From positions 52,831-116,830 of the forward strand of contig JAKSZP010009474.1 of the NCBI GenBank assembly GCA_022478985.1: a DNA stretch of 64,000 nucleotides, in the 5' to 3' direction. Position 1 is the first letter of the stretch. Each line of letters opens with the position of its first letter. This DNA comes from Massospora cicadina (taxonomy: Eukaryota > Entomophthoromycota > Entomophthoromycetes > Entomophthorales > Entomophthoraceae). The translations under genes and the position numbers were made by a program. Shown here in pieces: positions 1 through 10,559 of the stretch. The notes under the pieces were generated by a model that searched no databases, had not been told where the DNA came from, and saw only the letters and a program-made list of their open reading frames with translations.

Positions 1-4
1 GTAA

Positions 5-387
5 GATCAATATGAAAACTTTACAAAAAACGTCACTGAAGCCATCCAGAACGTGGTAACAGTAGCACAGAATCTGAAAGCCAAGATTGCTCAAAATAAC
101 ATAGCCACATTTGTTAAACTCCCAGATGCCCACCTCAAAGCTGAAGACGCTTTGGCCAAATACATTGTTGGCATTATGATAACTGGCAACTATTTGGAAG
201 TTCCAGTTATCAAGAATATCAAACCCCGGGACCATCTAGTACTAAAAAAAAGAATATCAAACCCCACACTGCCGATGCCCCCACACCCTTACTATCTGCC
301 TTAACACGCACCCTACTCTGGGATGAGATGGATGCAGCCAAAGATGAGCCCCCCAATCCCCCCTCCCCATCCACCATGAAGGGATAG
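5..387 (+). pseudogene. C-terminal part of the HC-type protein, split by a micro-insertion
   Basis: The frame is open from position 5 (beginning DQYENFTKNV) and reads into a 38-bp gain at 228-265. That gain is a 22-bp insert plus its 16-bp duplicated target, and it shifts the frame. Skipping it, the frame continues IKPHTADAPTPLLSALTRTL and stops at TAG 385-387. About 55 residues before the PHTADAPTP block can be laid without gaps against HC1, with weak identity. The segment is mostly polar with a short hydrophobic run (KYIVGIMITG). I do not recognise the domain. A gag-like or ORF1-like RNA-binding role is only inferred from its place after the zinc knuckle in HC1. Confidence 0.55.
228..249 (+). 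mobile_element. 22-nt LINE B tail micro-insertion with 16-bp TSD
   Basis: The 22 bases GGGACCATCTAGTACT followed by six A are the extreme 3' end of LINE B (compare the left end of LB1, 28790-28812, on the other strand). They are flanked by a perfect direct repeat, AAGAATATCAAACCCC, at 212-227 and 250-265. This is the signature of target-primed reverse transcription aborted after about 20 nt. It disrupts the HC2 reading frame. Confidence 0.85.
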
Positions 388-512
388 CAGTATTCTCTGT
401 CCACCTGGTTGGATATTTTGTTAGGTATGATTCAATTGATCCATCCATTTTGGGCGTTTTGTTTGAATCATTATTCTTTATTATATTTTTAGTTTTAGTT
501 AGGTAATGTCTA

Positions 513-543
513 TCCCCTGGTCAGCTTACCTCGGTTAAATAAA
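513..543 (+). terminator. LINE-type 3' end motif with AATAAA
   Basis: CCCCTGGTCAGCTTACC followed by AATAAA closes HC2. The same arrangement ends LA1 (26141-26169), LA2 (42713-42746), LA3 (62129-62155) and the short element at 62454-62672. It probably serves both as polyadenylation signal and as the end recognised by the LINE reverse transcriptase; that role is inference. Confidence 0.55.
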
Positions 544-552
544 GGATATGGT

Positions 553-607
553 TATCATACAAAAGTTTGGGTTAAAGAAGCCTTGTTAAGTGGACTTTTG
601 TATGATA
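553..607. repeat. 13-bp perfect inverted repeat (hairpin)
   Basis: TATCATACAAAAG (553-565) and its exact reverse complement CTTTTGTATGATA (595-607) enclose a 29-nt loop, immediately after the HC2 tail. It could be a relic of a small inverted-repeat element or a chance hairpin in AT-rich DNA. No flanking duplication was found. Confidence 0.4.
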
Positions 608-1039
608 TAAAAAAGGAAAAACATTAACTAATAATATAATTTCTTTTTCTAAAATTTTAACATTAAATTGAAGATATTATTTTCTAGCTTTTAGATTTTA
701 CTTTATTTACTTTAACAATTATTTAAAACCTTGACCTGTAAGTGGAGCTCAACGATCAAGTTGGGCCAGGTATTGGATTCGTCCTTGGCGCTATCATGGA
801 GTAAGACGCTGTTGTTAGCATGGTGAATTGCTGGCACCGTAGTTTGAGTATACGTGTGACATTCAGGGATGGCGTGCAGTTTGAGGGTAGATTTCTGAAA
901 GGTTTCAGTCATGTGGTCAGTGACATGGCTTGTACTTCAAAACTCTTTTGTAACAAACTAAAATAAAATATCCGTTACATAGGGGTGATTTCCTCAAGGA
1001 AGTTACATGTCTTAAGGAAGCTGCTTAGATCTGTGAGAT

Positions 1040-1760
1040 TGAGTGTAAAAACCAATTGCAGATGGCTGCTTTCTTATCTGGGATAATCATGTGGCTATGG
1101 GAGAAAATATTGTTTCCTATGAAATCAACCTTGGACTGGAAGAACTCGCACTTGCTAGCCTTACTAGTTAATTTTTCTTGTGCAAGTCACTTCATGATGG
1201 ATACAGGGTTTCAGGAGTTGGATTCTGCAACTAGGGAGAAGACCAGTATGTCGTCCATGTATGCAATTCCACTGTTTTTCATAATATCGCCAAAGACAGC
1301 ATAAATAAGCCTCTGTAAGCAGGTGGTGGCGTTCTTCAAACCAAAAGGCATGATGCTGAACTGGTAGATGCCTTTCCAATTACAAAAAGTGGTCAATCAC
1401 ATTGGGACTTACTTAATGCTGATCAGGTTGAAGGCTTTAAAGCGGTCCATCTTGCTGAACACCAATGACTTCTCCACTAGTGACAATATTTTGCTTAAGG
1501 GGAGTGGATGAGGGCCAGGCACTGTAATGTTATTCAAATTGCCATAATCAACGGTGGGACAAAGTGAGCCATCAGACTTTTTCTAAAAAAGGAGGAGGAG
1601 CAACCGGCGAGAATTTCTTGAATCCTGACCCTTAGACAGCATGTTTTCAACCCAAACGTTCAAGGAAGTCTCCTAACTCAGAGACCTGGGATAAATTGGA
1701 GAGGATATATCGACGAGGTCCACAATCAATTTAAACTCAAGCCAAACTTGATGTGCTCAG
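1040..1760 (-). pseudogene. pol: Gypsy reverse transcriptase fragment (G5)
   Basis: Read on the minus strand, the pieces are a substrate-binding segment (VDYGNLNNITVPGPHPLPL), the finger-palm block GIYQFSIMPFGLKNATTCLQ, and the catalytic motif YMDDILVF with both aspartates, at about 1250-1260. A thumb segment follows (KASKCEFFQSKVDFIGNNIF). These are in order for a Ty3/gypsy RT that copies element RNA into cDNA. Stops and frame changes split the coding sequence, so it cannot make an enzyme. Below about 1040 the expected RNase H domain is not legible. The call as gypsy RT is secure; the limits are approximate. Confidence 0.85.
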
Positions 1761-2999
1761 GGAGTCGCCGGCCTTAGAGGGATCAAATAGTTCGGTATAT
1801 CTGCATATGCATTCAGGTAGTGTAAGTGCCAGAGTTAGGTGTCAGTCAGTTGAATAGAGGCTAAACCCAACAAAGAAGAGATGACCATCTTCTAGAAAGC
1901 TCCAAAGCGCTATCCTCCAGGAAAGGAATAGTAACTATAACTCCTCCAGGGAACTTTTCATGCATGGTAAAGTCCACGAGTTTGGTGAAGATGTCAATTT
2001 ATCACCATCATTCAGAACCTAGAATAACGAGGTACAGGAGGTTTTTTAAACGGTATAAGCTCTTCAAGATGTACCTATCACCTGCAACGAAGGGAAAATG
2101 TGGTAGTACACAAAATCTCGGGATGGTTTGTGATTCACACCTTTCACAAACTAACCATTCCCCAGAGAGTGGGTCCACGGCCTCCACCAGCTGTTGAAAG
2201 ATACCTTTTAGTAGTGCCAGTGTCCACCAAAATGAGCGCTTGGAAAATATTTCCTGCATTAGAGAAGGTAGCCATAAAAAAGAAGTACGCAGAGGCAAAA
2301 TTTATTTTCTACTGAGTCAAAAGAGGAGAGGATGGCTCCAAGCCCAGAGGGCGTAGTATAAGTGATAATATCCCCTGAGGATTCAACATCTTATGACTTC
2401 ACAATGCCAGTGAGTTTCCCACAAGATTTTAATGGTGTAGGGTAGCTTAATGCTCTATGTTTTGTGGGAGTGAGACCTTATTTCACGAAGATAAACCAGT
2501 CAGGATGGGCAAGCTTTTGGTGGGGCTAGCTAAAGAGAGTTCCTCTACAATCATTCTTTACATGGATATCTACCTATGTTTTGAATAGGGTCCACCAAGA
2601 AAGATGACTCTAGAGTGGTAGTGATTGGTGTTTAACTGGGTTAACTGGGACGACAGGTTGAACAGGAGGCATAGGCTCTAAAATGTCAGAGAGGGTCCGT
2701 GACTAGAGTTAAGTGAATTCTCTAATCAAATAAGTTAGACTTACTAATAACTTCTACTATTGAGAATAAAAGCGAGGGCTACTCTGTGGAGCGCAGCGGT
2801 GCAAGGCCAATGGTGAGGAGAACCTAATCTATGACGGAGGTTTCAGTCTCACATTTTAGTGAGATAACTGCTGGTTCCAAGAGGTACTGGGTGAGTACAG
2901 AAGGGGATATTCTATGGTCATGTTAGAGGTGTCTATTAGTTAGCGACTAAGCTTGATTATTCACATTGTATATGAAACCTGAAAATGCACCAAAGAGAT

Positions 3000-3671
3000 G
3001 GAATTGTCAAGTTCTGAGATCTAAAGTTCCGCGGTACAGCTAGGTTTGGCAGCAAAGAGGCTGTTGGACAACACTAACGCAAAGGATGAAAAACATTTTA
3101 GCTAAGGAGGGTGAAGGGTTGTTACATAATCTAAGTCCAGCATCAGTGTTATCTATAAAATTGCGGAGGATCATTTTCAACTGTTAAAGAGTTTCAAAAC
3201 TTGATACCTTCTCTTGGAACAGGCGTAGGTAATTTGCCGTAGTGAGGTCCCCTAAGCCAAGTGGACAATGGAGTTATATTCCTCAAAGGTGTCATGGGGA
3301 GCTCGCGGGGCTTGACAAAGTTCTTAACGCTGGGAGAGATTCCAGGTGAGATCTATTAATCTCACCTGCAAGGAGTGTCCATTGGTGAGTTCTTTCTGAG
3401 ATCCACGGAGCAGCAGCTGAAAAATGAGAACGTCAGCTAAGTCCTTGCATTAAGAATTCTGGAATGCCCTAAGGATGGAAAACGTGGTTTTTATCTTCTT
3501 TAATTTTTGAATCGCGTGAATAGTGGAAGGTGAGGCTGTAATGGTATGTACTGCACACTGTATGAGCGTCTTGAGTGAGGAGAGCCCCGCAACAACCTCA
3601 GCACTCCCTTTAATGAAGGTAACAACCAATTCCAGACGGGATACAACAGTTAGCCCATTGAACCGCTTCAA
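3000..3671 (-). pseudogene. Possible gag remnant of G5
   Basis: Several minus-strand stretches look like the helical core of a retrotransposon gag, for example the 73-codon piece ending at 3671 and a stretch reading LRLFQEKVSSFETL followed by FIDNTDAGLRLC. The position upstream of the RT in the same orientation is right for gag. No zinc knuckle was found. Identity is inferred from position and general character only. Confidence 0.3.
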
Positions 3672-3960
3672 AAGGGGATTACTCTGAGAGAGTTGGCAAC
3701 TCTAGCCACTTAGCAAAAGAAAAAACTCACTATAAAATCGAGTCTTTTCAAAGATAGTGTCAGTGAAACTAGAGCATAAGAGGTCAAAAAAAAGCGCCAG
3801 GCAAAAGGTGCAATAACAAGGAAAAGTGATAAATAGAGGATATAATGTCTTAGGCAATCTAACTTGTGTTTACAAATGATTTGGTATTTTAACGCATACT
3901 AAACTGACTCAAATTTTCAGAGGCTTAAGTCTTTTGGGAGTTGTGGAAGGCAGCATAAGA

Positions 3961-3980
3961 AATGCGGCAAAATGCGGCAA
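3961..3980. repeat. Two tandem 10-mers
   Basis: AATGCGGCAA occurs twice in direct tandem. It is a small local duplication with no visible function. Confidence 0.6.
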
Positions 3981-4699
3981 AATAAGACATGCTGGAGTCA
4001 GCAGAATAGGTTGTGGCATGGGGGTGGGTTTGCGCCCAACTTGGTAATTAGAGTAAAGCAGTAAAAGAACTCAGCTATTGTGATTCTAACCAAGGTATTC
4101 TTTATGAAACTAAACAAAAGTTATGGTAAACTTATAAAATAATTCCTAATCCTTATTTAAATTTGAAAGTTTATCTTAGAAAAGCAAATCCTTTATCAGC
4201 TTGAGGCAAAAAGTTTTAAGGGAAGATTCACAATGGTATTAAAACAAATAACCAAGATTCGATCTGAGCTGTAAAAGTTTCACTATTTTTGAAATCAAAA
4301 TTTTACAAATCTGGCTGGATTCTATAACTTTGTAGCATGTAATTTTCCCGATCTTGGAGATAATTACCACCATATTTTATGCCTCTGTCAAGATTTTTCA
4401 TCATCCATGGTATGCAAATCCAGAAATCATTACTGATCAATGCCCTTATAGAGTTCATCAGTTATCTTTAGGGTTTTTGGTCTTGACTCCAAGGGCTTAT
4501 TTGACTTTGCTTTAGTGGGAAGTTCAACAGCAGGAAATATGTCACTAACTGTGACAAGTACTAACATCAGGAATTGGTGCATGCTCAGAATTTTTTGTCT
4601 CCACACAGTTGCAGGAAGTCTGCTGATCCAAGCATAATCTTATTACCTCAAGGTCCTCTTGTATATCACCCAGTTTTGGTTAAGAGAGGAGATGAAGGC

Positions 4700-5400
4700 C
4701 TTGTGAGCAACCTTCACTTTTAATGCTTAAATGTCATCACACTGAAGAAGAAGCTGACTTTCCAAGCTGTTCAATTGGGTGTTGATCCCTTAATGGGATT
4801 TCTCAAGCTGTTAAATGAAACTTTTGCAAGCTTGATGAAGGCGCTAAGATTGTCCCTTTCATCTAACAGGGCCTCAAATGAGACCCTACGGTCAATATGG
4901 AATCCATTGACTCAGATATTGCATCCTTGGGCCAAATTACAGAATTGATCCCATAAAGCGGCTATGGCCCCTATAACATCCTTTCTCCAAGGGTCATCAG
5001 GGGTTGCCAGGAGTAGGCACTGCAGAACCAAAAGGCCGTTGAGGCCCACAAGGTCCTTTAGGGCCTTCACTCCCATATGTGAAGTCATGAAAGGCCAGCT
5101 CCTGATAGTGCACAAGAGTAGACTTCAGTTATTTAACTTTGTGGAGGGCTTCATTCCAAGCAGCCTCAAGTAGTTGTAATCTATTATGAAGCAGGTCCTC
5201 AGATAGCCTGAATTTTGCTATCCAACACCACAATTTAGTTTCCGACTTTGTGATTATATTGCTGGATATTGACAATGGCTTCTCAATTGTTGTGGATGAA
5301 GGATGCTGCGTTAAAGAAGTTGACAACATGGGAGTGTAAGGTTTGTATAAGCCCTAGTTTTTGGGATGCTTCATGATGGTGAATCCTAACTAACTGTAGG
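4700..5400 (-). pseudogene. Unrecognised antisense coding remnant, helical
   Basis: Minus-strand frames at 5129-5329 (66 codons) and 4912-5115 (67 codons), and the sequence below them, read as amphipathic helical protein, for example PWRKDVIGAIAALWDQFCNL and DERDNLSAFIKLAKVSFNSL. This resembles in style the coiled-coil gag N-terminus of G2 (22872-23327) but I see no convincing alignment. It may be the gag N-terminus of a decayed gypsy, possibly G5. Nothing recognisable lies between 3720 and 4700. Confidence 0.25.
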
Positions 5401-5479
5401 AGGTGATGAATTGCTGGATGGACAACATTCAAAAGATAGCGCTCAGTCCCCAAAGTCAGTTCTCCCGCTGGTAGTTAGC

Positions 5480-8063
5480 CAAGATATATAGATCATGCAT
5501 GGTAGAAGGCACTGAAGAAGTATAGTAACTACCTGGGCGGCCTCCCACAGAATAGACACCATTTAGTACTTGTGGATGATTTTGTTAAAGCTCTAATATT
5601 AAGTTGGTATTGAAAACCATCAATGGAAAATAGAAGATAACTGAACGTGGACAGAAACTTTAAGATTTCAGGCCGTATGTTCAGTACTTTGTACCATGAG
5701 GAACTAATGAATTAAGGAACGCTTCTTGACCAATAATCAGGCTGACTTACTTGGTTGCTAATATTCTACATTGTTTGTGATAGACGTTTTCACTTGGACA
5801 GCTTAAAGCGCCTTGTAGTGAGCACCACTTATCTTAGTATAACTATTCTCTTGACTGACACCTAAGTTTGAAATGGGCTTAAAACTGTAAATTAGTGGGG
5901 AGGTCAAAAAAAGATGGGGAAAATATAAAGTAATATTTCAAGTTTGAAAGCACAATATTTATAGGGCGTGTAGGGATATGGTGATTCAGGGACCTTTGTG
6001 GCTCATATGAACAGAATCTTACACTGCCTTATAGATCAATTGCCTAATCACACCATCATTGGTTACATTGTCCTCATGACTTCAGTGGTAAGGCCACGAC
6101 TCTTAAGATTTGGGAATTGTGGACGGAATTTTGTTGACTTTCCCATATATTCTCATGCACATTATGGCTTCAGACTGAATCTAGTATTGATGCCTTCAGA
6201 TTAAGGTTCCACTTTTGCTGGTTTGAGAGTTAATCTACTGAGGCTCAGTTTATGAGTAGGTTTTTGACTCGCTTATCATATCAAATCCCAAAAACAGAAA
6301 TAATTGGATATAGGCTATTTATTTACTAATATACAATGTTTAAGGTTTATTGGGTAAACTCTTAGTATATATCAAGATTAAAACTACAAAAGCAGGGCAA
6401 GTATCTCTGGGATTATCAGAACAAAATTTTACCTAGGATTTGTCTTACATTAGATTTCTATCAAATTTCCAGGTTGTAATATTTTGTATAATTATGTGAT
6501 AATGATAAACTTAAATTTCCGCCTTATCAGCATTAATTATAAACAAACATTGGCATCATATTGGTCATCAACCACATGTGTTTATGTTTACCTGAGGACT
6601 TTAACCATGGTATTAATTTTAAAAAATTGGTTGTCCATCTCATATGTGATTTCAAGCTTTGATGTCTATCTCAATATCTTGTTATGGTAATATTTTATAA
6701 GTAACTTGTTCTCCAATAAAGATAAAAAGCTCTTAGCATTGTATAAAATAACTTAGTATCAATGTCTAACTGAGCTTCAACAAGGGGTCATATCTAGGAT
6801 CATAAAGATTTATGGAAAAAGTGACCAAAGATAGTTTACCCTAATGAATGGGAAGCAAGAAGTACTCTTTGATAGACAAATTTACTGTTTCAGTTGTTTC
6901 ATAATACATATAATGAGGTTTATTAAAGCGATTGTGTGCTCTTTTTTTAGCACTAGGTGGTCACAACCTAAAGGGGGGATACACCGATCTGAGATCATGT
7001 TCTCTTCATAATTTAAATTAAAGTGAAATCTATATGGGATTTTCATTCAATTATTGCGCAAAAAAATTTTTATGGACCTTGATTGCGACTCAAGTCACAA
7101 GCTTTAAATTTTCAGAGGATGGTGAGAAACAACGGGTATTTATCATTAGGAGAGTTAAGCAAAATTTAATTTTTTATAAAGAAGTATGTAGAAAAATTTA
7201 CATTTTTTCCTTGGAGCAGAGATAGAATGTTTATTAAATGAAACAGCGAGTTTTTTTTCATGCATATAGGGTTCTTCAACGTGGATCCTTGTTCTTCATG
7301 TTATTAAGAGTTTTCCCAACTTTGGAATGTTGATGACAAGATATCATGAAAGTGTGGTGCTGGCCAGTGCATCAGGTGCTTCTTGGGCTGTCATCATTCT
7401 TTGCTTCATATGAGATATACTCAAAGGTGACAAGTATCGGATGAAGAGGTTGTAGCCTTGATAACCAAGGCCACAAGAATTTTATTTAGAGATACAGGTA
7501 ATTTCATGATTAAGTTAAAATTACATCTGAGTCCAATTATATGTAGTTGATTCTAGTTTAAGTGTCATGCTCATGAAATCATTAGGGGTATATAAAGTAG
7601 AGATAATTCTGGTAGTGATGATGAGGCTAAGAGGACACTGTTGGCAGGCTTGCCTGACTGAATCATACCCTGGACCTACGCTGGACAAAGGCAAGATATT
7701 CCCAAGTTAGTTTTGGAGCTGATATGATGGTCAGATTATCTTTACATCCATGGCGTTAAAATGAACCAGCTGCATTGGAAATTATGCTGCACTTTGTGCT
7801 TAACTGGAGGACGGGGCTTCAAGTCCCATTCATTTAATAATAATACTAAATCTGGAAAGATTCAGCTTCAGTCGATTACTTGAATTTGGGTTTACTTGAG
7901 CTACAGTATGACAGTTGATGTCAATCTGCGTTTTTAATTCTTTTGGGTGCAGTGCCTCACCTGATTGGTGATGATTTCCCCAAAGTGTCTAACTTTGATT
8001 TTCTGAGACCATTCTTCTTGGAAGTCAAGTTGTCCTTTCAATAAACCATCATAATTTTCTGTT
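5480..8063. other. AT-rich sequence with no readable gene
   Basis: Only short chance-like frames are present and none shows a recognisable domain. The single legible item is a LINE B-like tail at 6942-6979. The stretch ends where the 5' LTR of G1 begins. It is most likely old, mutated repeat sequence. Confidence 0.5.
6942..6979 (-). mobile_element. LINE B-like 3' tail
   Basis: On the plus strand a run of seven T is followed by AGCACTAGGTGGTCACAACC and then a G run. This is the reverse complement of the LINE B 3' end, compared with AGTACTAGATGGTCCCA at 28797-28813, with a few substitutions. The G run continues into sequence resembling LB1, so the copy may be somewhat longer than the tail itself. 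No clear target duplication was seen. Confidence 0.5.
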
Positions 8064-8620
8064 TGTCATACAATTATAAGTCTGATGCATTACTAAGAGT
8101 GGTTTGGAGGTGAATAATGTCAATATTGGACAAAAGACCATGGTCAATTCCTGGTGGAACCCCTGAATCAAGGTAACCCTTTTACTAATACTACTCAGGC
8201 AACAGCTTTGAGTTTTGGTAGTCAAATTGCCCTGACTATGAGGCGAAATCAGCGGAATCTATTGGTGGTTCCTCCCCAGCCCACTTCAATTTTTGTTTCA
8301 AACACCTACGCCGTGGACACCCCCTTTTATACCCTAGGAGGGGGTCCCTCCTGGTACAACTATTTTCCGCCAAGGTGATTGGCTCAAATATATACAATCT
8401 TTGCCTCATGGATATGGCAAACTACCTTCAACCCTACATCAGCCATTCCATCAAAGCGAGTTGACATTTGAGAGTGCCAATAGGTCAAATGTCCATATTT
8501 CCAAATTAGGCTTAAAGCTAGTATTGAATTAATGCCTATCTCAGTCTGAATCCTAGTTAATTTATATACTAAGTAACGAGATCAAAACACGGTTCTCTTT
8601 TTAATTCTTCGCCACTTGTA
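8064..8620 (+). repeat. 5' LTR of G1
   Basis: This stretch aligns over its whole length to 48512-49063. Shared landmarks include GGTCAATTCCTG, GTAGTCAAATTGCCC, GACACCCCCTTTTATA and GGTTCTCTTTTT. TTTTATA (about 8325) would suit a promoter TATA box. The start at TGTCATACA is taken from where similarity begins. The end (about 8620) is less certain because the copies diverge there. Confidence 0.75.
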
Positions 8621-8739
8621 TTAAAAGATAAAAAACAAACTTATAGTTTTTATTAGTTCCTTGTTATTTTTGTTTTATGTGGTGCAAAAATCCCTTAGTT
8701 TAACTTGTTGGAATTTAAGTAATAAAGGCGCCAGCGAGC

Positions 8740-10474
8740 ATAACTTTTTAATGCATAATCGACTAAATTGAAGCCAAATTTGAGTTATTAAAAATACAAA
8801 AAACCAGCCACTCAAATTGAGCATTAAATCAAATGTCAATGCCATCGATGCCTAGTGCCCCAGCTTGGGGTGGTGGTGCGCCACCTTCTTGCATCCTTCA
8901 GCCACCACCAAAGTGCATCCAGGCTGGCTCTGCTAGCCCTCCCAATACCACTGGGCTTAATATCCCACCTCAGGTCTTAGCCCACCATCTGCATGCTCAC
9001 ACGCGGTGCTCCAGAGCCCTTTGGTGCTCCCTCAGAGCAACCTGTATTTTATCTCTGGTTAAATATGGGAATCTTTTCCCATATGTGAGTGCGGCCATCA
9101 TCAAGATGGCCATGGCGGTTTTTAAACCTAACAGGTATGTCAATTTTCGCCCTTTCAAGGGCTATTTTGACCTCAGATTTTGATCCAAGGCCAATACAGT
9201 GGCAGCATCTAAGCTGTAATTGTTTACAAAAATATCCCAATTCCTGCTTTTTTCACACAGCTCCCTGATGAGGCCACTTTATTGGTCCAGTTTGCTGGGT
9301 TAATGTTATTTCTCTCACCCAAACATCTTCGCCACAAACTGATGGAGGGTTTGGCCATTTATGGCGCAGGCCCCATCTTGAAGTTTGTGGTTCCTAATGG
9401 GGCGGGTCAGTTGGCAGGGCCTCGCACCTTTGTGACAATCCGGCCTTTTAATCATGACACCCACCTCGCAATTTCCCCCAAACTAATCATATCTGCACCT
9501 GATCACCCTTTTTGGACACATATTGAAAATGGTCATGTCATATGCCCCTTGTGCTTCGATTTAAATCATTCAAAGCGCAAGTTCCCATGGCTTCCACCTC
9601 TTTACTTCAGCCGCTCCTCCTTTTGGTGTTGGGATGGCTGCTGCTTTGACAAAAATTTTTGAGTGTGGTACGATCCTCCAACCATCAACCTCAGTTAATT
9701 CTGGCACTGCTTCCAAAGCACCCATTCAAAATTTATTCTAAAAAAATTGTCAGATTCATGGAATTTGAGTCAATGTCTAAAACAATTTTGGCTGAGCTGC
9801 TGTGGTCAACTGTTTGCAGCCAATCAGAATCTGCAACTGCTCCAACTTCAGTAGCTGGCCCATTATTATCTGTTTTAAATCATTTGAATCGCTCAAATGG
9901 ATTGATGTACAGATTGGCCATATAATGTAAAGCCCAATTTCACCTTAGAGGAACTTCTTGTTGAGGGTATTTCCATCTCAATTTTCCCCCATAATTTTGA
10001 TGAGGATTCTATATACGAAAATGAGGAGCTCACTTTTGCGCAAGCCATGCCTGCATTGATGCAGCAAAAACATCTCTTTTTGACCCTAATTATCCCCAAA
10101 TCCGCCAGCTTATCAAGACTTATACTTGTGTGCCTATTTTTATCACTTAAGATGAGCATCAACTTGCTCAACATTTTGAGGCGATGGACACCACTGGCCT
10201 CAGTAATGAAGAAAACCTCCAATTATACTTCCTCATGCCCCATGTCGCTGATGCCCCTACACCTATGTTGTCCTCCATAGTCCACCAGCTAAAGCGGGCG
10301 CCAGATAAAAGTTACCCCAAAGCATCCTCACCTTCTGATATTGCTTTCTAGGCTGATAACTTAGGGGCTATATTAGATTTATTTTTATTATTTAATAATT
10401 CCTTTATTTGGCTCATTTTCAAATAAAGATGCGCGGCGGCTCCCCCTTTTGGGTTTGGAACCATTAATGCTAAA
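8740..10474 (+). mobile_element. HC1: ORF1-only (HAL1-like) LINE derivative
   Basis: A 1735-bp insertion in the leader of G1. It is bounded by AAAGGCGCCAGCGAGC (8724-8739) and AAAGGCACCAGCGAGC (10475-10490), a 16-bp target duplication with one mismatch. It encodes a relative of the LINE A ORF1 protein. After the zinc knuckle it carries an extra C-terminal region and then about 120 bp of AT-rich 3' sequence, with a weak tail motif TTTGGCTCATTTTCAAATAAA at 10408-10428. No endonuclease or reverse transcriptase is present. The arrangement recalls mammalian HAL1 elements, which keep only ORF1 and move with LINE help; that comparison is inference. Confidence 0.7.
8833..10352 (+). pseudogene. HC1 ORF1-type protein, frameshifted
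   Basis: ATG at 8833 opens a Pro/Ala-rich N-terminus (MSMPSMPSAPAWGGGAPP). After frame changes, 9207-9600 reads through EGLAIYGAGPILKFVVPNG, then HPFWTHIENGHVICPLCFDL. This aligns with the LINE A2 ORF1 blocks DGLAIYGEI and HPFRVTVDSAPP plus zinc knuckle. Here the knuckle is CPLCFDLNH with the fourth ligand lost. Beyond it (about 9740-10352) lies a region not found in LINE A ORF1, ending NLQLYFLMPHVADAPTPMLS, which reappears in HC2. At least two frameshifts and a stop make the copy inactive. The likely role is nucleic-acid binding and chaperoning of the element RNA, by analogy with LINE ORF1 proteins. Confidence 0.6.
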
Positions 10475-10559
10475 AAAGGCACCAGCGAGCCTCTCCCAGC
10501 CTAAAATCCATCAAGTGGTGCTCACTACAGGATTACATGTATACCACAAAAACTTTAAA

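Larger units (their letters stand above)
1..546 (+). mobile_element. HC2: 3' end of an ORF1-only LINE-like element
   Basis: The window opens inside an element of which only the 3' part is visible. A coding remnant (5-387) is followed by about 120 bp of AT-rich untranslated sequence. The element ends in the motif CCCCTGGTCAGCTTACC and AATAAA (538-543), the same kind of 3' end as the LINE A copies. The end of the protein matches the end of the HC1 protein (8740-10474): PHTADAPTPLLS here, PHVADAPTPMLS there. No endonuclease or reverse transcriptase lies between this reading frame and the tail, so it ends like HC1. Family membership is inferred from that match; the 5' end is outside the window. 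Confidence 0.6.
700..3720 (-). mobile_element. G5: decayed Ty3/gypsy remnant, antisense
   Basis: Minus-strand reading gives a gypsy reverse transcriptase (about 1040-1760) and, further upstream in the element, a degraded gag-like region (about 3000-3671). No intact frame longer than about 100 codons remains and I could not find LTRs, so the ends are approximate. Its RT box (MPFGLKNA) differs from that of G2 (MPQGLCNVPA), so it is a different lineage. Base composition is AT-rich, as expected for an old copy. Confidence 0.6.

Noticed and set aside
3961..3980. Tandem AATGCGGCAA as a regulatory iteron
   Set aside because: Only two units in decayed sequence; nothing around it supports a function.
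5998..6690. AT-rich plus-strand frames of 68 codons as possible host genes
   Set aside because: Composition-driven hydrophobic readings without domains, context or conserved start.
8154..8378. 74-codon frame in the G1 5' LTR
   Set aside because: Not preserved in the other G1 LTR and matches nothing; unlike the U5 frames of G3 and G4 it does not lead into gag. Treated as chance.
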